Assembly: GCA_905221605.1 (NCBI GenBank) | Contig: CAJNDS010002412.1 | Span: 217,886 to 281,885 of the forward strand | From: Symbiodinium natans | Taxonomy: Eukaryota > Sar > Dinophyceae > Suessiales > Symbiodiniaceae | Length of the DNA stretch: 64,000 nt | Direction of reading: 5' to 3' | In this document: positions 54,621 through 64,000 of the stretch, one piece after another | Position numbering within the stretch: the first letter of the stretch is position 1 | Layout of the letters: each line of letters opens with the position of its first letter | Made by a program: the position numbers and the translations under genes | The notes under the pieces: model-generated | Databases searched by the model: none | Told to the model about the DNA's origin: nothing | What the model saw: only the letters and a program-made list of their open reading frames with translations

Positions 54621-55702
54621 CAATCAAGTCTTGCCTCGAGGGTTCGTGGTTCGGGGTTTAGTATACAGGCCCCGTGCACCGTGATATAGCGGCATGTTTT
54701 TGTTGTTTGTTTTGTTTTTTTTTTTTGGGGGGGGGTATTATAATGAAAGTATCTCGAACCCCACGCCCCACTTTGAGTTGTCGTAGAACCTTATCTGAGC
54801 TACAAGCACAGGGTTCAGGTTCTAGGGTTTAGGCTTAAGCTTTGTAGACTATGTCTATCAGTCAGGAACTTGCGTATGCTTCTCCGGTTCTTACCTGCAT
54901 CGTCTCTGTTCTCAAGTCACACCCATTGAAGCCCCGAGCCCTGGACCCTTCGCCCTTCGTTTTAACTGTAGGTACCTTAAACCCTAACCCTAAACCCTAA
55001 ACCCTAAATCCTAAACCCTAAACCCGAAACCCTTTGAAAGCTCACAGCTTCGGTACGAAGATTTCGGAGCTTGTGGCTTTAAAGGCCTTCTGGTTTCATA
55101 GCTTTGCGCTCAGGGACCCAGGGTTGACATCCCGAACTCGCAATCTAGCATGAGCCCCGGAGAAGCTGAATGTAGAAACATCTCAGGTCTCCTGAAGTTG
55201 TTGAAAAATGTCGCGGGCGGTAGTTGAGCAGATGCCCTGTGAAGGTTCAAGGCCCCCGGTTCGCTGACACTTCTAAGCCTCGGCCTGCGTCTCACTGCTG
55301 CAAGAGCCTAAGCCATCCAATTTGGATGCCCTAAACCCTAAACTCTACGATCATCTCTAATCCGCAGCGTGCTGTTGATAGCTGCTATTCTTCACCTCCT
55401 TGTCTGCAAGAAAAGTTTAGGGTTTAGGGGTTTAGGGTTTGGGGTTTCGTGTTTAGGGTTTAGGGGTTTTAGGGTTTAGGGTTTAGGGGTTTCGGGGCTT
55501 AGGGTTTAGGGGTTTAGGGGCTAAGGGGCTTAGGGTTTGTGTGGCCATGCGCAGAAACGAATTTGCACCGAATTGCGCACTCAGTGAAATGCCTGAAGGG
55601 ACTTGGAGGATGGGCTTTTTGCTAGGCCTGATCCCCATGATCAAGCCTTCTAAAGGGCCTTTTTAAGGGGCTTAGGGTTTAGGGCCTAGGGTTTAGGGCT
55701 AG

Positions 55703-55782
55703 GGTTTAAGGTTTAGGGTTTAGGGTTTAGGGTTTAGGGTTTAGGGTTTAGGGTTTAGGGTTTAGGGTTTAGGGTTTAGGGG
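55703..55782 (+). repeat. (TTTAGGG)n array
   Basis: About eleven units. Confidence 0.95.
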
Positions 55783-56077
55783 TAATGGAGGTCATCTAGT
55801 TTTGGGCAAGCTGGATGTGGGGCTGGTTCCAAATGATCGGTCGCGTCCCTTAGCTATATCTTCGAGGTTGCTGGCGGCCTCATGAGGCTCATATTAGTTT
55901 TGGGGGATTAGGGCTCAGGATTGTTGGGGCTTAGTAGGGGCTCAAGGTGACACTTTTTTCATGAAAACGTGAGGCTCATATGATTTTTGGGGGATTAGGG
56001 CTCAGGATCTTGGGGTTAACAGGGGCTTAAGGGGCAGGCTTGGCTAGTGAACGTATGGATTTTTGAAGGAGGTTCGA

Positions 56078-56189
56078 CTTGGTAGCCCAGCAACCATACT
56101 GTAATAAGGGCACCCTTTTTGGGGTTGGTTATTTTATAAGGGAACCCATAACCAAAAAAAGGGGTAAAGGGTACCACTGGGCTACCAAG
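56078..56189. mobile_element. TIR element family A with TCGA target duplication
   Basis: CTTGGTAGCCCAGC...ACTGGGCTACCAAG, 112 bp, flanked by TCGA on both sides. Confidence 0.88.
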
Positions 56190-56945
56190 TCGAATACCGA
56201 GCACCTGAGGCAGGTCAGTGTGTTGGGTTTGGAAGCTGGGTGGCTCCCGTCTTGCGCACGGTCTTGGTGAAAGGTGTGCGTTCTAACACCTAAACCCTAA
56301 ACCCTAACCCCTAAATCCTAAACCCTAAACCCTCACCCTAAACCCTAAACCCTGAATGTTCACCGAACTACAGGGTGGCACGGTATCGGATCCCATGATC
56401 GGAAGCCCACAATCTGGAAAACAGAAGCCAACGATCCCTCAACAAATCCCTGAACTTAGTTGACGATTCTTCAGAAACCTGGCAAAGACATAGGCCATTT
56501 AGGCTTAGGGGTTTAGGTGCTTGGGGGTTTAGGGGTTTGGGGGTCTAGGGTTTAGGGTTTACGGTTTAATGTTTAGGGCTTAGGGGCACAAGGTAGACCC
56601 TACACTCTGGATCCTCCCCTGCGCCTGCTTGGGCAGACCTTCAGGAACCCCTCCGGACAGGCCGGTTTGTGTTCTGCGCCAGGCCCTCCTTTCACAGACG
56701 AGCCCCCGATCGGGGTTTAGGTTTTAGGATCAGGGTTCGGATGCATATAGCTCGAATATCCATCGAGGCTAGAAGTAGCTTTGACCTGAAGTTATGAGTG
56801 GGGGCACATCCTCCAAGGATAATCCCTCTAAACCCTAAACCCCAAACCCTAAACCCTAAACTTGCCCTAAACCTGTGAAGAATGCGCTGAAGTTAAAGCT
56901 CGTAGGGCCTATATGCTAAATGTTGGACCCCCGAGTCACGCCCAG

Positions 56946-57064
56946 GTACCTACCACGCCGCCCTCTGAACATAAGCTGAAGGCACTGCCAGCGCAGCTCC
57001 AAAAAAAGGAGCTTGATGCAGAGATGTACAGGGAAGAGCAAGAACCACTATTAGCGCATCTTCG
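56946..57064 (+). CDS. Possible plus-strand exon, helical
   Basis: After acceptor GCCCAG the plus strand reads VPTTPPSEHKLKALPAQLQK, then KELDAEMYREEQEPLLAHL. Charged, probably coiled coil; GA donor candidate at the end (CG then GAATTT). It would be the only plus-strand exon in the window, so treat with caution. Confidence 0.4.
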
Positions 57065-57450
57065 GAATTTCAACCCTAAACCCTAAACCCCAAACCACAA
57101 ACCCTAAACCATAAACCCTAAACACTAAACCATAAACCTCAACCCCTGAACCTTACATGAATTGAGGGTTCACAGGCCAAAATTTACGGCCTTGCTGCTA
57201 ACGACAACGTCCGTTCTCCACAGAACCCTAAACCTTACACTTGAGACCCCACATGGAAGGTTCCCTATTTTCTGGTCCCCTTCGGGGATCCTACACATCT
57301 CATGGTCCTTTCTATGGGTTCCAGGCTATTGTTTTTTCATACTGTGGGGGGGTCCAGGTTTGGAACCCTAAACCCTGAGCCCTAAACCCTAAACCCTAAA
57401 CATTAAACCCTAAACCCTGAACCCTAAACCCTAAACCCTGAACCCTAAAC

Positions 57451-57525
57451 CTAAGGTTTGGCGAACTGTCGCCAGTCCTGCCGACACTCGCGCAGCGGCA
57501 GCCGCGGGGCTTCGTCTGAGGGCCC
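57451..57525 (-). CDS. Possible coding exon
   Basis: GPSDEAPRLPLRECRQDWRQ then FAKP and TAG. Acceptor TCTTCAG. Either a last exon or an internal exon with an unrecognised donor. Coding-like composition. Confidence 0.4.
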   Translation of the reverse strand, partial: GPSDEAPRLPLRECRQDWRQFAKP

Positions 57526-57554
57526 CTGAAGACTGAAGAGAACGGGCAAATTCA

Positions 57555-57645
57555 ATACACACATATGTATATCAATATGTATATATGTATATGTATATAT
57601 GTATATCTGTATATATATATATATGTATATATATATATGTACGCA
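57555..57645. repeat. TA/TATG microsatellite
   Basis: ATATGTATATATG-type runs. Confidence 0.9.
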
Positions 57646-58021
57646 GGTCGTATAGTAATTGTATTATGAACCTTGGGACTCCCGGTGATGCTCTGAAGGT
57701 TCCTATTTGTTAGCTACTTTGCGGGTCTATGGAGCTTCATCGGGCGAAAGTGCAAGGCTTGGGATTAGTAGTTTAGGGTTTAGTAATTTAGGGATTAGTA
57801 ACTTAGGGTTTAGAAATTTAGGGCTTGGGGCTTAGGGCTAGGGACTTGCGCTTGGGATTTAGGCCGCTTAGACTGAATTCGTGTAGGGTTTGAGTTCAGA
57901 AAGCCGGTGTTACGATAAAGGATGCCCTGTGTATGCGTATCCGACATTCAAGGCTCGGTATGGATGATTTATCGAACTCATCCTAAACCCTAAACCCTAA
58001 ACCCTAAAACCCTACAACCAC

Positions 58022-58075
58022 CTTTTGCTGGGCCTTGCCCCGCCGGCGCTTCATCTCGGGCTCGGCCGGCGCTGC
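58022..58075 (-). CDS. Probable coding exon with PEMK...KAQQK
   Basis: 18 codons, phase 0 at both ends: AAPAEPEMKRRRGKAQQK. Acceptor TCGCCAG, GT donor (GTGGTTG). Lys/Arg-rich. It resembles the piece at 40315. Confidence 0.5.
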
Positions 58076-58109
58076 CTGGCGAGCAACCGAAAGGGTGCCT
58101 CTTTGTGCT

Positions 58110-61100
58110 GGCATCAGTTTAGGGTTAAGGGTCTAGGGTCTAGGGTCTAGGGTCTAGGGTCTAGGGTCTAGGGTTTAGGGTTTAGGGTTTAGGGACTGGC
58201 ATGGAGCTGCCATCGCTTAGCACAGTGCGTCGAGGCTGGACAAAGCCATTGATCGCATCTTAGATGCTGAGGATGCTGAGCGTGGCAGCTCATTCTGCGT
58301 GTGGTGTTCTGCGGACGGGGGTGTAGGGTTAGGGATATAGGGTTCAGGGCTCGTAAGTCTGCAGGGCTTGTAGGGTTTAGGGCTTGGTGAGGTTGAGGTT
58401 TGCAGGGCTTAGGACTTGAAGAGGTGGTGATAGGGTACAGTTCGAGAAGATTGGCATGCTGTTTGGGTCGTCATAACCTGACATGTTCCGGGCGCGTGAG
58501 ATTGCCTCAATACTTCATCCCAGACTTAGGGTTTAGGGTTTCGGGGTTAGGCTTGAGATTTCGGGTGTAGCTGAGTTTCAATATTTCATGTCACGAATGA
58601 TTTCGAAAATGACTGCCCAGCACTCGCTTCTGTCAATGCGAGGTAATCAGATGACCCTAAAGGGCACCCTCTTTCTTCCTAGGTCACGCTTGGGTTAATA
58701 TGGTCCCTTGCCTCTGCAAATGGGTTCTGAGGTAATATAGGGTATATGGGGATATAGGGTTTAGGGTTTAGGGTTTTGGGCTTATAAGGGAACCTCAACC
58801 CCCCTCCCCATCATGAGGCTGGCTCTGATTGACGGGAGGCGCATGTGCCCAGGCCCAGAACATTTGCAAACCCGAAGCCCCCAAACCCTAAATCCTAAAC
58901 GGCTAACCCCAAACACCCCGAGAGGCATTTCCCAGCAAGTGTTGTGGCTGCGCATGCTCCGCCCACCCCGAACCTACTTGTGATCATGTCGCATGGTAGG
59001 TCTCCTCGATAAGGGCCCCTTTCTCTACAAGGGCCCTCGCTCATGTTTATGGCAAACCCTCCCCCACCCTCACCACACTAACAGAAAGGGCATCATTTAG
59101 ATACCTTCCTGATCTCGGTCCTACCCACTTGCGCTGAACTCTGAAGCCGTTCACCTCCGCTGGAGCATCCGCAATTTCGGCCTAAGATTGCTGGCGCCAA
59201 ATTCAAAGTCCAGTGAGAAGTCAAGCATAACACTCTAAACCCTAAAAGCCTTGACCCTGCGGGGATTTTGGCCTCTTGGACTACGAGGTTTCACAGTGGA
59301 CCACCGCACCATTGCCTTTTTAGAGTCGCCCTCAACCAAACCCTGAACCCTGAACCCTAAACCCTAAAGCCCAAAGCCTAAACCCTAAAACCTGCAGGGT
59401 TTAGGGGTTTTATTTGGGTTCTAGGGTCCAGAGTTTTAAGGGCTTAGGTTGCTAGGTCCGAAGTTCCACACAAGGGTTTGAGCGCGGGGAAGGGGGGGGG
59501 GGGGAGGGTCCACACTCCAAGGTCCTGCTGAGAAGGATGTCGAAAGGGTTTGAAACCCTAAACCCTAAACCCTAAACCCTAAACCCTAAACCCTGAACCC
59601 TGAACCCTGAACCCTAAACCCTATAACCCCTAAACCCTATAACCCCTAAACCCGAACCAACAAGGCTTGGGTCATGGTAAAGCTTTCTGGCCGAAAAACA
59701 TATCTCGTTTCCGAGCCTGAAATCCTAGTCATGTGGGTTTAGGGTTTAGGGTTTAGGGTTTAGGGTATGTGGGCCTGGATTCCAATACTTCAGGGCGCGG
59801 TGCTAGTCAATAGAGATACCTGCGTCCCAAAAACTCTCTCGGAAATGGTCGTGGCATGAGCAGAAAGAACCCCGCGACTGATGAATGCAGCCTCCGTCCC
59901 CTCCGAAACATGTTGCTTGGCTCTACCAGAACAAAAGTAAACCCTATAACCCCTGAGCCAGGATTCGTGAATATGAGCTCTTGAAGCCCCTCAGCACGTC
60001 TTTCCTTCAGCCCTGTCCCGTACATCTGTCTAAACCTCCAAAGTGCATCCCACCCCACAAAAAGCTCATGCCCCAACACCAAAACCAAATCAGGCTTTAC
60101 AGGGCTTAGGGCTTGGGGTTTAGGGTTTTTGCCCTAAACCCTCCCTAAATCCTAACTCCACACCCTCCCCCCTCCCCTCCCCCCCCCCCGGAAAAAAATG
60201 ACAATTAAAAGCCTTGTGCCTGCATCCCTACACCCGGTAGCCCCCCAAAAGCCCTCGAAGCACCAGGGCTACGGACTGGCTTCTCTGCGGCCTTCGAAGG
60301 ATCACCTGGCATCACTTACTTAGGGGCTGAACACCCTGGCCCAAATAAAGTTAACATAGCGGCCTGAATAATTAGAATATGGTTTTTTGAGGTTCATATA
60401 ATACATTTACAGGTTCATATAATATATTTATAAAAGGACCATAAGGGAATACTACTAGTAATTATTCCGACCCCTATATTAACCTTTTTATCTGCAAGAG
60501 GATTTATGAGCAACCAAGAAACCAAGAAGGTTAGAGGTTAACTGTCCGGCCCCTACGCTTAGATTAAAACCCGCCACATGTACCATCAGGGGTCGCACCG
60601 TTGAGGGTTGAGGGGTTGTAGGGGTTAGGGTTTTAGGGCTTTGGGGTTTTGGGGTTTAGGGGTTGTAGAGTTTTAGGGTTTTAGGGATTGTAGGCTTGTA
60701 GGGTCTAGGCTTTAGGGTTTTAGGGTTTTGGGTTTTCAGGTTCTATGGATGGAAGTTACGACTCAACATGCAGCTTTGGTTGTGGCTTTGGGCGGGGGGG
60801 GAGGCACTTTCCCAGACCCCTGGGAGGATCCAAAAAACAAAATCCCCTTGAGGGTTCCTAAAAATGACCCAAGAGTAGTAGAAGGCAGTATTTGGTTCCT
60901 AAAAATGACCCAATGGTAGTAGAGGGCAGTATTTGGGGGCTCCATTCTTTGGATCCTCCCAGGGGTCTGGCTTGGGGCCTGGGGGCTCCGGAGTCTCGAA
61001 GATCAACTGAGGAGCTTCAAGGCTTCGGAGTTTGGGTTGAGGGTTTAGGGTTTTGGTGTTTTGGGGTTTAGGGTTTAGGGGTTCAGGGTTTAGGGTTTAG

Positions 61101-61250
61101 AATTTTGGGGGCCTCATGGTAAGGGTTCTTGAGGGCTTATAAGGTCAGATTGTCTACGCGCCTTTCTATGGGGGTGTGGGCTTGTCTCCGTTATCAGCAT
61201 GGCCCTTACCATAAATAGATGCATTTGGAGCGCTGACCATGAAGGGAGAC
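58110..61250. other. No secure gene; spacer
   Basis: TCTAGGG/TTTAGGG array at 58130-58195, CCCTAAA array at 59553-59655, a family K TIR element at 60812-60970 and scattered degenerate repeat. A 93-codon minus frame at 59807-60088 has no recognisable motif. Confidence 0.4.
60812..60970. mobile_element. TIR element family K (CCAGACCCCTGGGAGGATCC)
   Basis: Perfect 20-bp inverted ends CCAGACCCCTGGGAGGATCC and its exact complement. Inside is a 41-bp tandem duplication beginning GGTTCCTAAAAATGACCCAA (60853 and 60894). Confidence 0.9.
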
Positions 61251-61267
61251 TGAGGCTTGAGACTCAC

Positions 61268-61303
61268 GTGGGACGAAGCGCTGGCCAAGTTTGGGGCGCA
61301 CGT
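61268..61303 (-). CDS. Possible mini-exon
   Basis: 36 nt between acceptor GGAAG and a consensus donor GTGAGT on the minus strand. Frames VRPKLGQRFVP or TCAPNLASASSH are both open. Confidence 0.35.
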
Positions 61304-61309
61304 CTTCCC

Positions 61310-61372
61310 TAAACCCTAAACCCTAAACCCTAAACCCTAAACCCTAAACCCTAAACCCTAAACCCTAAACCA
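61310..61372 (-). repeat. (CCCTAAA)n array
   Basis: Nine units beside the possible exon at 61268. Confidence 0.95.
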
Positions 61373-61507
61373 ATAACCCTACACTGTAGACTCTAAACCC
61401 TAAACCCTGCCCAGGAGATTTGGGATGAGGGTTTGTTAGGGTTTGTGATAGGGTGGCTTTAGCAGCTGGGCAATAGGGTCACCATGGTGAAGCTGCTGTT
61501 TCACACG

Positions 61508-61606
61508 GTTTAGGGTTTAGGGTTTAGGGTTTAGGGTTTAGGGTTTAGGGTTTAGGGTTTAGGGTTTAGGGTTTAGGGTTTAGGGTTTAGGGTTTAGGGT
61601 TTAGGG
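61508..61606 (+). repeat. (TTTAGGG)n array
   Basis: Fourteen perfect units, opposite in orientation to the array 135 bp away. Confidence 0.96.
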
Positions 61607-62171
61607 GTTGTGCGCCCCTGTTTTTGCGCGGACAAGATTTACCAGCCCTCGGTAAGCCTTCGTCTGTCAGACTTTGCCGCTCAATCTATCAGCCTCCTCT
61701 CAACTCTTGAAGCCCTGGCGAAACAAAGCTCTTACACTAAGCCCTAAACTCTGTAGCCCCTTTGAGACTCCTCAACAAAACTTAGCCCATGAAGTTTTGA
61801 GATCTTCCAACCCTCTGCAGCCCGAAACTCCTAAACCTTGGTAAACCCTAAAACCCAAACCCTAAAACCATAACACACTGACCAGGAAACAGAAAAAAAG
61901 GGCAAACGGGTACCACTGGGCCAAGAAACCCCCTAAGCCCAAATCAAGTATGGCGACCTCAGCAGCCCCTGCTTGGCACCCTTCTTAGGGTTTAGGGTTT
62001 AGGGTTTAAGGTTTAAGGTTTGGGGTTTGGGGTTTGGGGTTTAGGGTTTCAGCGACAAAAAAGCACTTCAACCTCGTTTGCAGCCCTCAAAGGTGCAAAA
62101 GTCTACGTCCTCTCACCCCCAAGCTCTCTACATTTAAGCCCTATTGACCCTTTAAGCCCTTACATGAGCCC

Positions 62172-62240
62172 CAAACCCTAAACCCTAAACCCTAAACCCT
62201 AAACCCTCAACCCTAAACCCTAAACCCTAAACCCTAAACC
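62172..62240 (-). repeat. (CCCTAAA)n array
   Basis: Ten units ending at the donor of the exon at 62243. Confidence 0.95.
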
Positions 62241-62242
62241 AC

Positions 62243-62326
62243 CCTTGAAAGGCGGCTGGCGCCTGCGTTCTTCACCTTCCGCGTGCCCATCCGCATGCGG
62301 TGGTGGATGGGGACCATCTTCGGGAC
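62243..62326 (-). CDS. Probable coding exon, basic
   Basis: 28 codons, phase 0: VPKMVPIHHRMRMGTRKV then KNAGASRLSR. Acceptor AAGCAG, GT donor (GTGGTTTAGGG) that runs into a telomere-type array. The plus strand is also open but lacks good splice sites. Not recognised. Confidence 0.5.
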
Positions 62327-62399
62327 CTGCTTAGGGTTTACTTGAAGGTTTAGGGTGTAGGGTTTAGGGTTTTGGGTTTGGGGTTTGGTTTTTTTTTCA

Positions 62400-63195
62400 T
62401 TTGGCCTTAGGGTGCTTGTACCGATTTTACAGGGTTGTAAGTCGTGTTTAGGGTGTTCATAGGCTTTGTGGGTTCCGATTTGTGTGCAAGGGTTTCAATG
62501 TTTTGGGACTGAGGATTGAGGCCTTTCAACGAGGCCTTACGGGTTCCAAGGGCTTTCGGTCTGGGGTTCCTGGGTCGAGGGCTTTAGGGCCTTTATGGTT
62601 GGCGGGCTATGAAAGGGTATACGACCCCTATTTTGAGGTTCATTTGGTCCCAAGGGTTCCGTGGCAGTTTTGGCACCTTCGTCGCGTTGCTTGTAGGGTT
62701 CAGGAAATGGCGGTACAATACCCCAGAGCCATAGAAACCCTGTACCCAGGTCCTTGGCAATGCCAAGGGCCGCAACCTTCATATATGAACCCTTGAAAAG
62801 TCCAATGGAGTCATGGAGTGTCGCGAAGAAGCCTTGTAAACCCTAAACCCAAAAGGCCGGGAGTGTGGTGTAGGGATTCGGGTTTAGAGCTAAAGCCCTG
62901 AAGTTGAGGGTGTAGGGTTTTTAGGGCTCGGGAAACGCCCTGTGAACTACTACAAAATGCCGGACGGGGACAGGTAGGGTTTAGGGTTTAGGGTATACTT
63001 ATGGTGGCCATTGGTTGGGCTATTCTTGGGGTGCGTTTTGATAAGTTTAGGTAGGGAGAGGGACATGTTTTGGCTTCGTTTCCTTAGCACCTTTCGTCAG
63101 ATCATCCTGCGAACGTGGATCAAGCCCGCCAACACCCTGAAAGGTTCCATATAGCATGCTTAAATAAATAAATAAATATATATATATATAATATA

Positions 63196-63236
<41 letters not shown>

Positions 63237-64000
63237 GGGGGTCTACGATACCAGGTGCACCTTATTGGGGTCCTTGTTAGAAGGGAATCCCACTATTTTG
63301 TGTATATTGGGGGGTCCCAAAGTATATATGTACATGTTGTATGATACCGTTCAGAGTTCCTGTATACGGTATCCTTTAACAAGGCCAAAGGCCCCTCTAA
63401 GCCCTTAATGGGACTTGATGGGATTCGGGTGCTTGCCATCTAAGCAGGTGTTGGCGGGAAGCCTGACTGAACCGAGTCACGTCAAGGCCCTGCCGCGTGC
63501 ACGGAGGTTGACTTGTCAGAAAGCACGAAGGCCAACGAGCATGGAAGCAAGGGGGGGCACTCTGTGTGTGTTTTGTGCCGTCCGTATGTACCAGTATCAA
63601 TGTGCACCAGACCCTGCGTGTAGTCTTCAACATATATGCCCCCGAAAGAGGTATGTACAAGCCCAGGTAGTGGTTGGGGTGTAGGCTTCAGGGACTACGG
63701 CGGCATACAATTAAGGAGGAGCTGATGTGGTTCCCAATGGCACTGCTTGCTGAAGAACTTGTCTGCTGGTAAACGGTGCACTAGCTTAAACTTAGGTTTT
63801 GACGGTTCGCGAAGATTCCTAAACTGTGAAACCCTAGACCCTTTTCCCTTTCAGCCGATGCCCTGAACCCTAAAAGCAGGGACCTAGTTCGCAGGATCAG
63901 CCTCTCGTGGAGGCAATGAGTGCCCAGCGCTTTTCAACTCAGGGGCAGGATTTGTTTATAGGGCTTGGGCTTTAGAGGTTCTAGGACGGGTTTGAAGTTA
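62400..64000. other. No secure gene; spacer
   Basis: Only sparse degenerate repeats and a TA microsatellite (63165-63232). Open frames at 62482-62796 and 63397-63684 occur on both strands over the same bases and show no motif. Confidence 0.4.

Larger units (their letters stand above)
52620..56940. other. No secure gene; repeats and spacers
   Basis: Holds TTTAGGG arrays at 54236-54290 and 55703-55782, shorter blocks near 55417-55530, and a family A element (56078). A frame of 101 codons at 54356-54661 (plus) contains internal direct repeats and no known domain. Confidence 0.4.

Noticed and set aside
63397-63684. 87- and 89-codon frames on opposite strands
   Set aside because: Both strands are open over the same bases with no motif or splice logic; strand cannot be chosen.
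1-64000. rRNA, tRNA or spliced-leader genes
   Set aside because: I looked for conserved cores (for example the TTTTGGCTCAAG end of the dinoflagellate spliced leader) and saw none; a covariance-model scan would be needed to be sure for tRNA.
1-64000. Land-plant or green-algal origin, suggested by TTTAGGG
   Set aside because: GC and GA donors with AG|G acceptors in most genes and the mini-exon structure fit dinoflagellates far better.

Overview
The window looks like nuclear DNA of a dinoflagellate, most likely Symbiodiniaceae. This is inferred from three things seen together. Plant-type telomere repeats (TTTAGGG/CCCTAAA) recur in both orientations across all 64 kb. Coding sequence is cut into exons of about 40-130 nt with GC- or GA-starting introns as well as GT, almost always ending AG followed by G. 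Nearly every recognisable exon is on the minus strand, as in one-directional dinoflagellate gene clusters. Most long uninterrupted reading frames here lie in repeats and are not genes. The genes become visible only when short exons are joined by phase.

1.9-8.4 kb (minus): a complete ten-exon gene reconstructed by eye. The exons sum to 915 nt, an open frame of 304 codons plus stop. It begins with an ATG and ends with a TGA, and it reads as a microbial-type poly(ADP-ribose) glycohydrolase (TIGR02452/DUF2263-like). The Gly-Gly...Gln-Glu-Glu active-site motif, the LGAFGCGAFGNP motif and the VVFAIID...GNL motif are all present. An intron separates the Gln from the two Glu of the active site.

9.6-28.8 kb (minus): a long tetratricopeptide-repeat (TPR) gene of kinesin-light-chain/nephrocystin-3 type. 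Twenty exons from 25691 down to 9597 join in frame for 377 codons with no stop. Exons average 57 nt, about 7% of that stretch. 29.5-37.0 kb (minus): a second TPR gene of the same type, with six exons joined in frame (108 codons) and a plausible terminal exon.

37.5-62.3 kb: more minus-strand exons of at least two unrecognised genes (stop codons at 37487 and 47861), an RNase H fragment of a non-LTR retrotransposon at 47.2-47.7 kb, one possible plus-strand exon at 57.0 kb, and much sequence with only repeats.

Introns and spacers hold (TTTAGGG)n arrays and variants (CTTAGGG, CTGAGGG, TTTGGGG), at least ten families of short terminal-inverted-repeat (TIR) elements of about 80-160 bp (some with clear 4-bp target duplications), long G/C homopolymers, and AT, GA and CA microsatellites. 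In several places a telomere-type array sits inside a TIR element. The central observation is that telomere-like arrays and small TIR elements are the main filling of introns in otherwise intact, conserved genes. Exon boundaries were chosen by eye using reading frame, AG acceptors and family knowledge. No alignment or transcript data were available.
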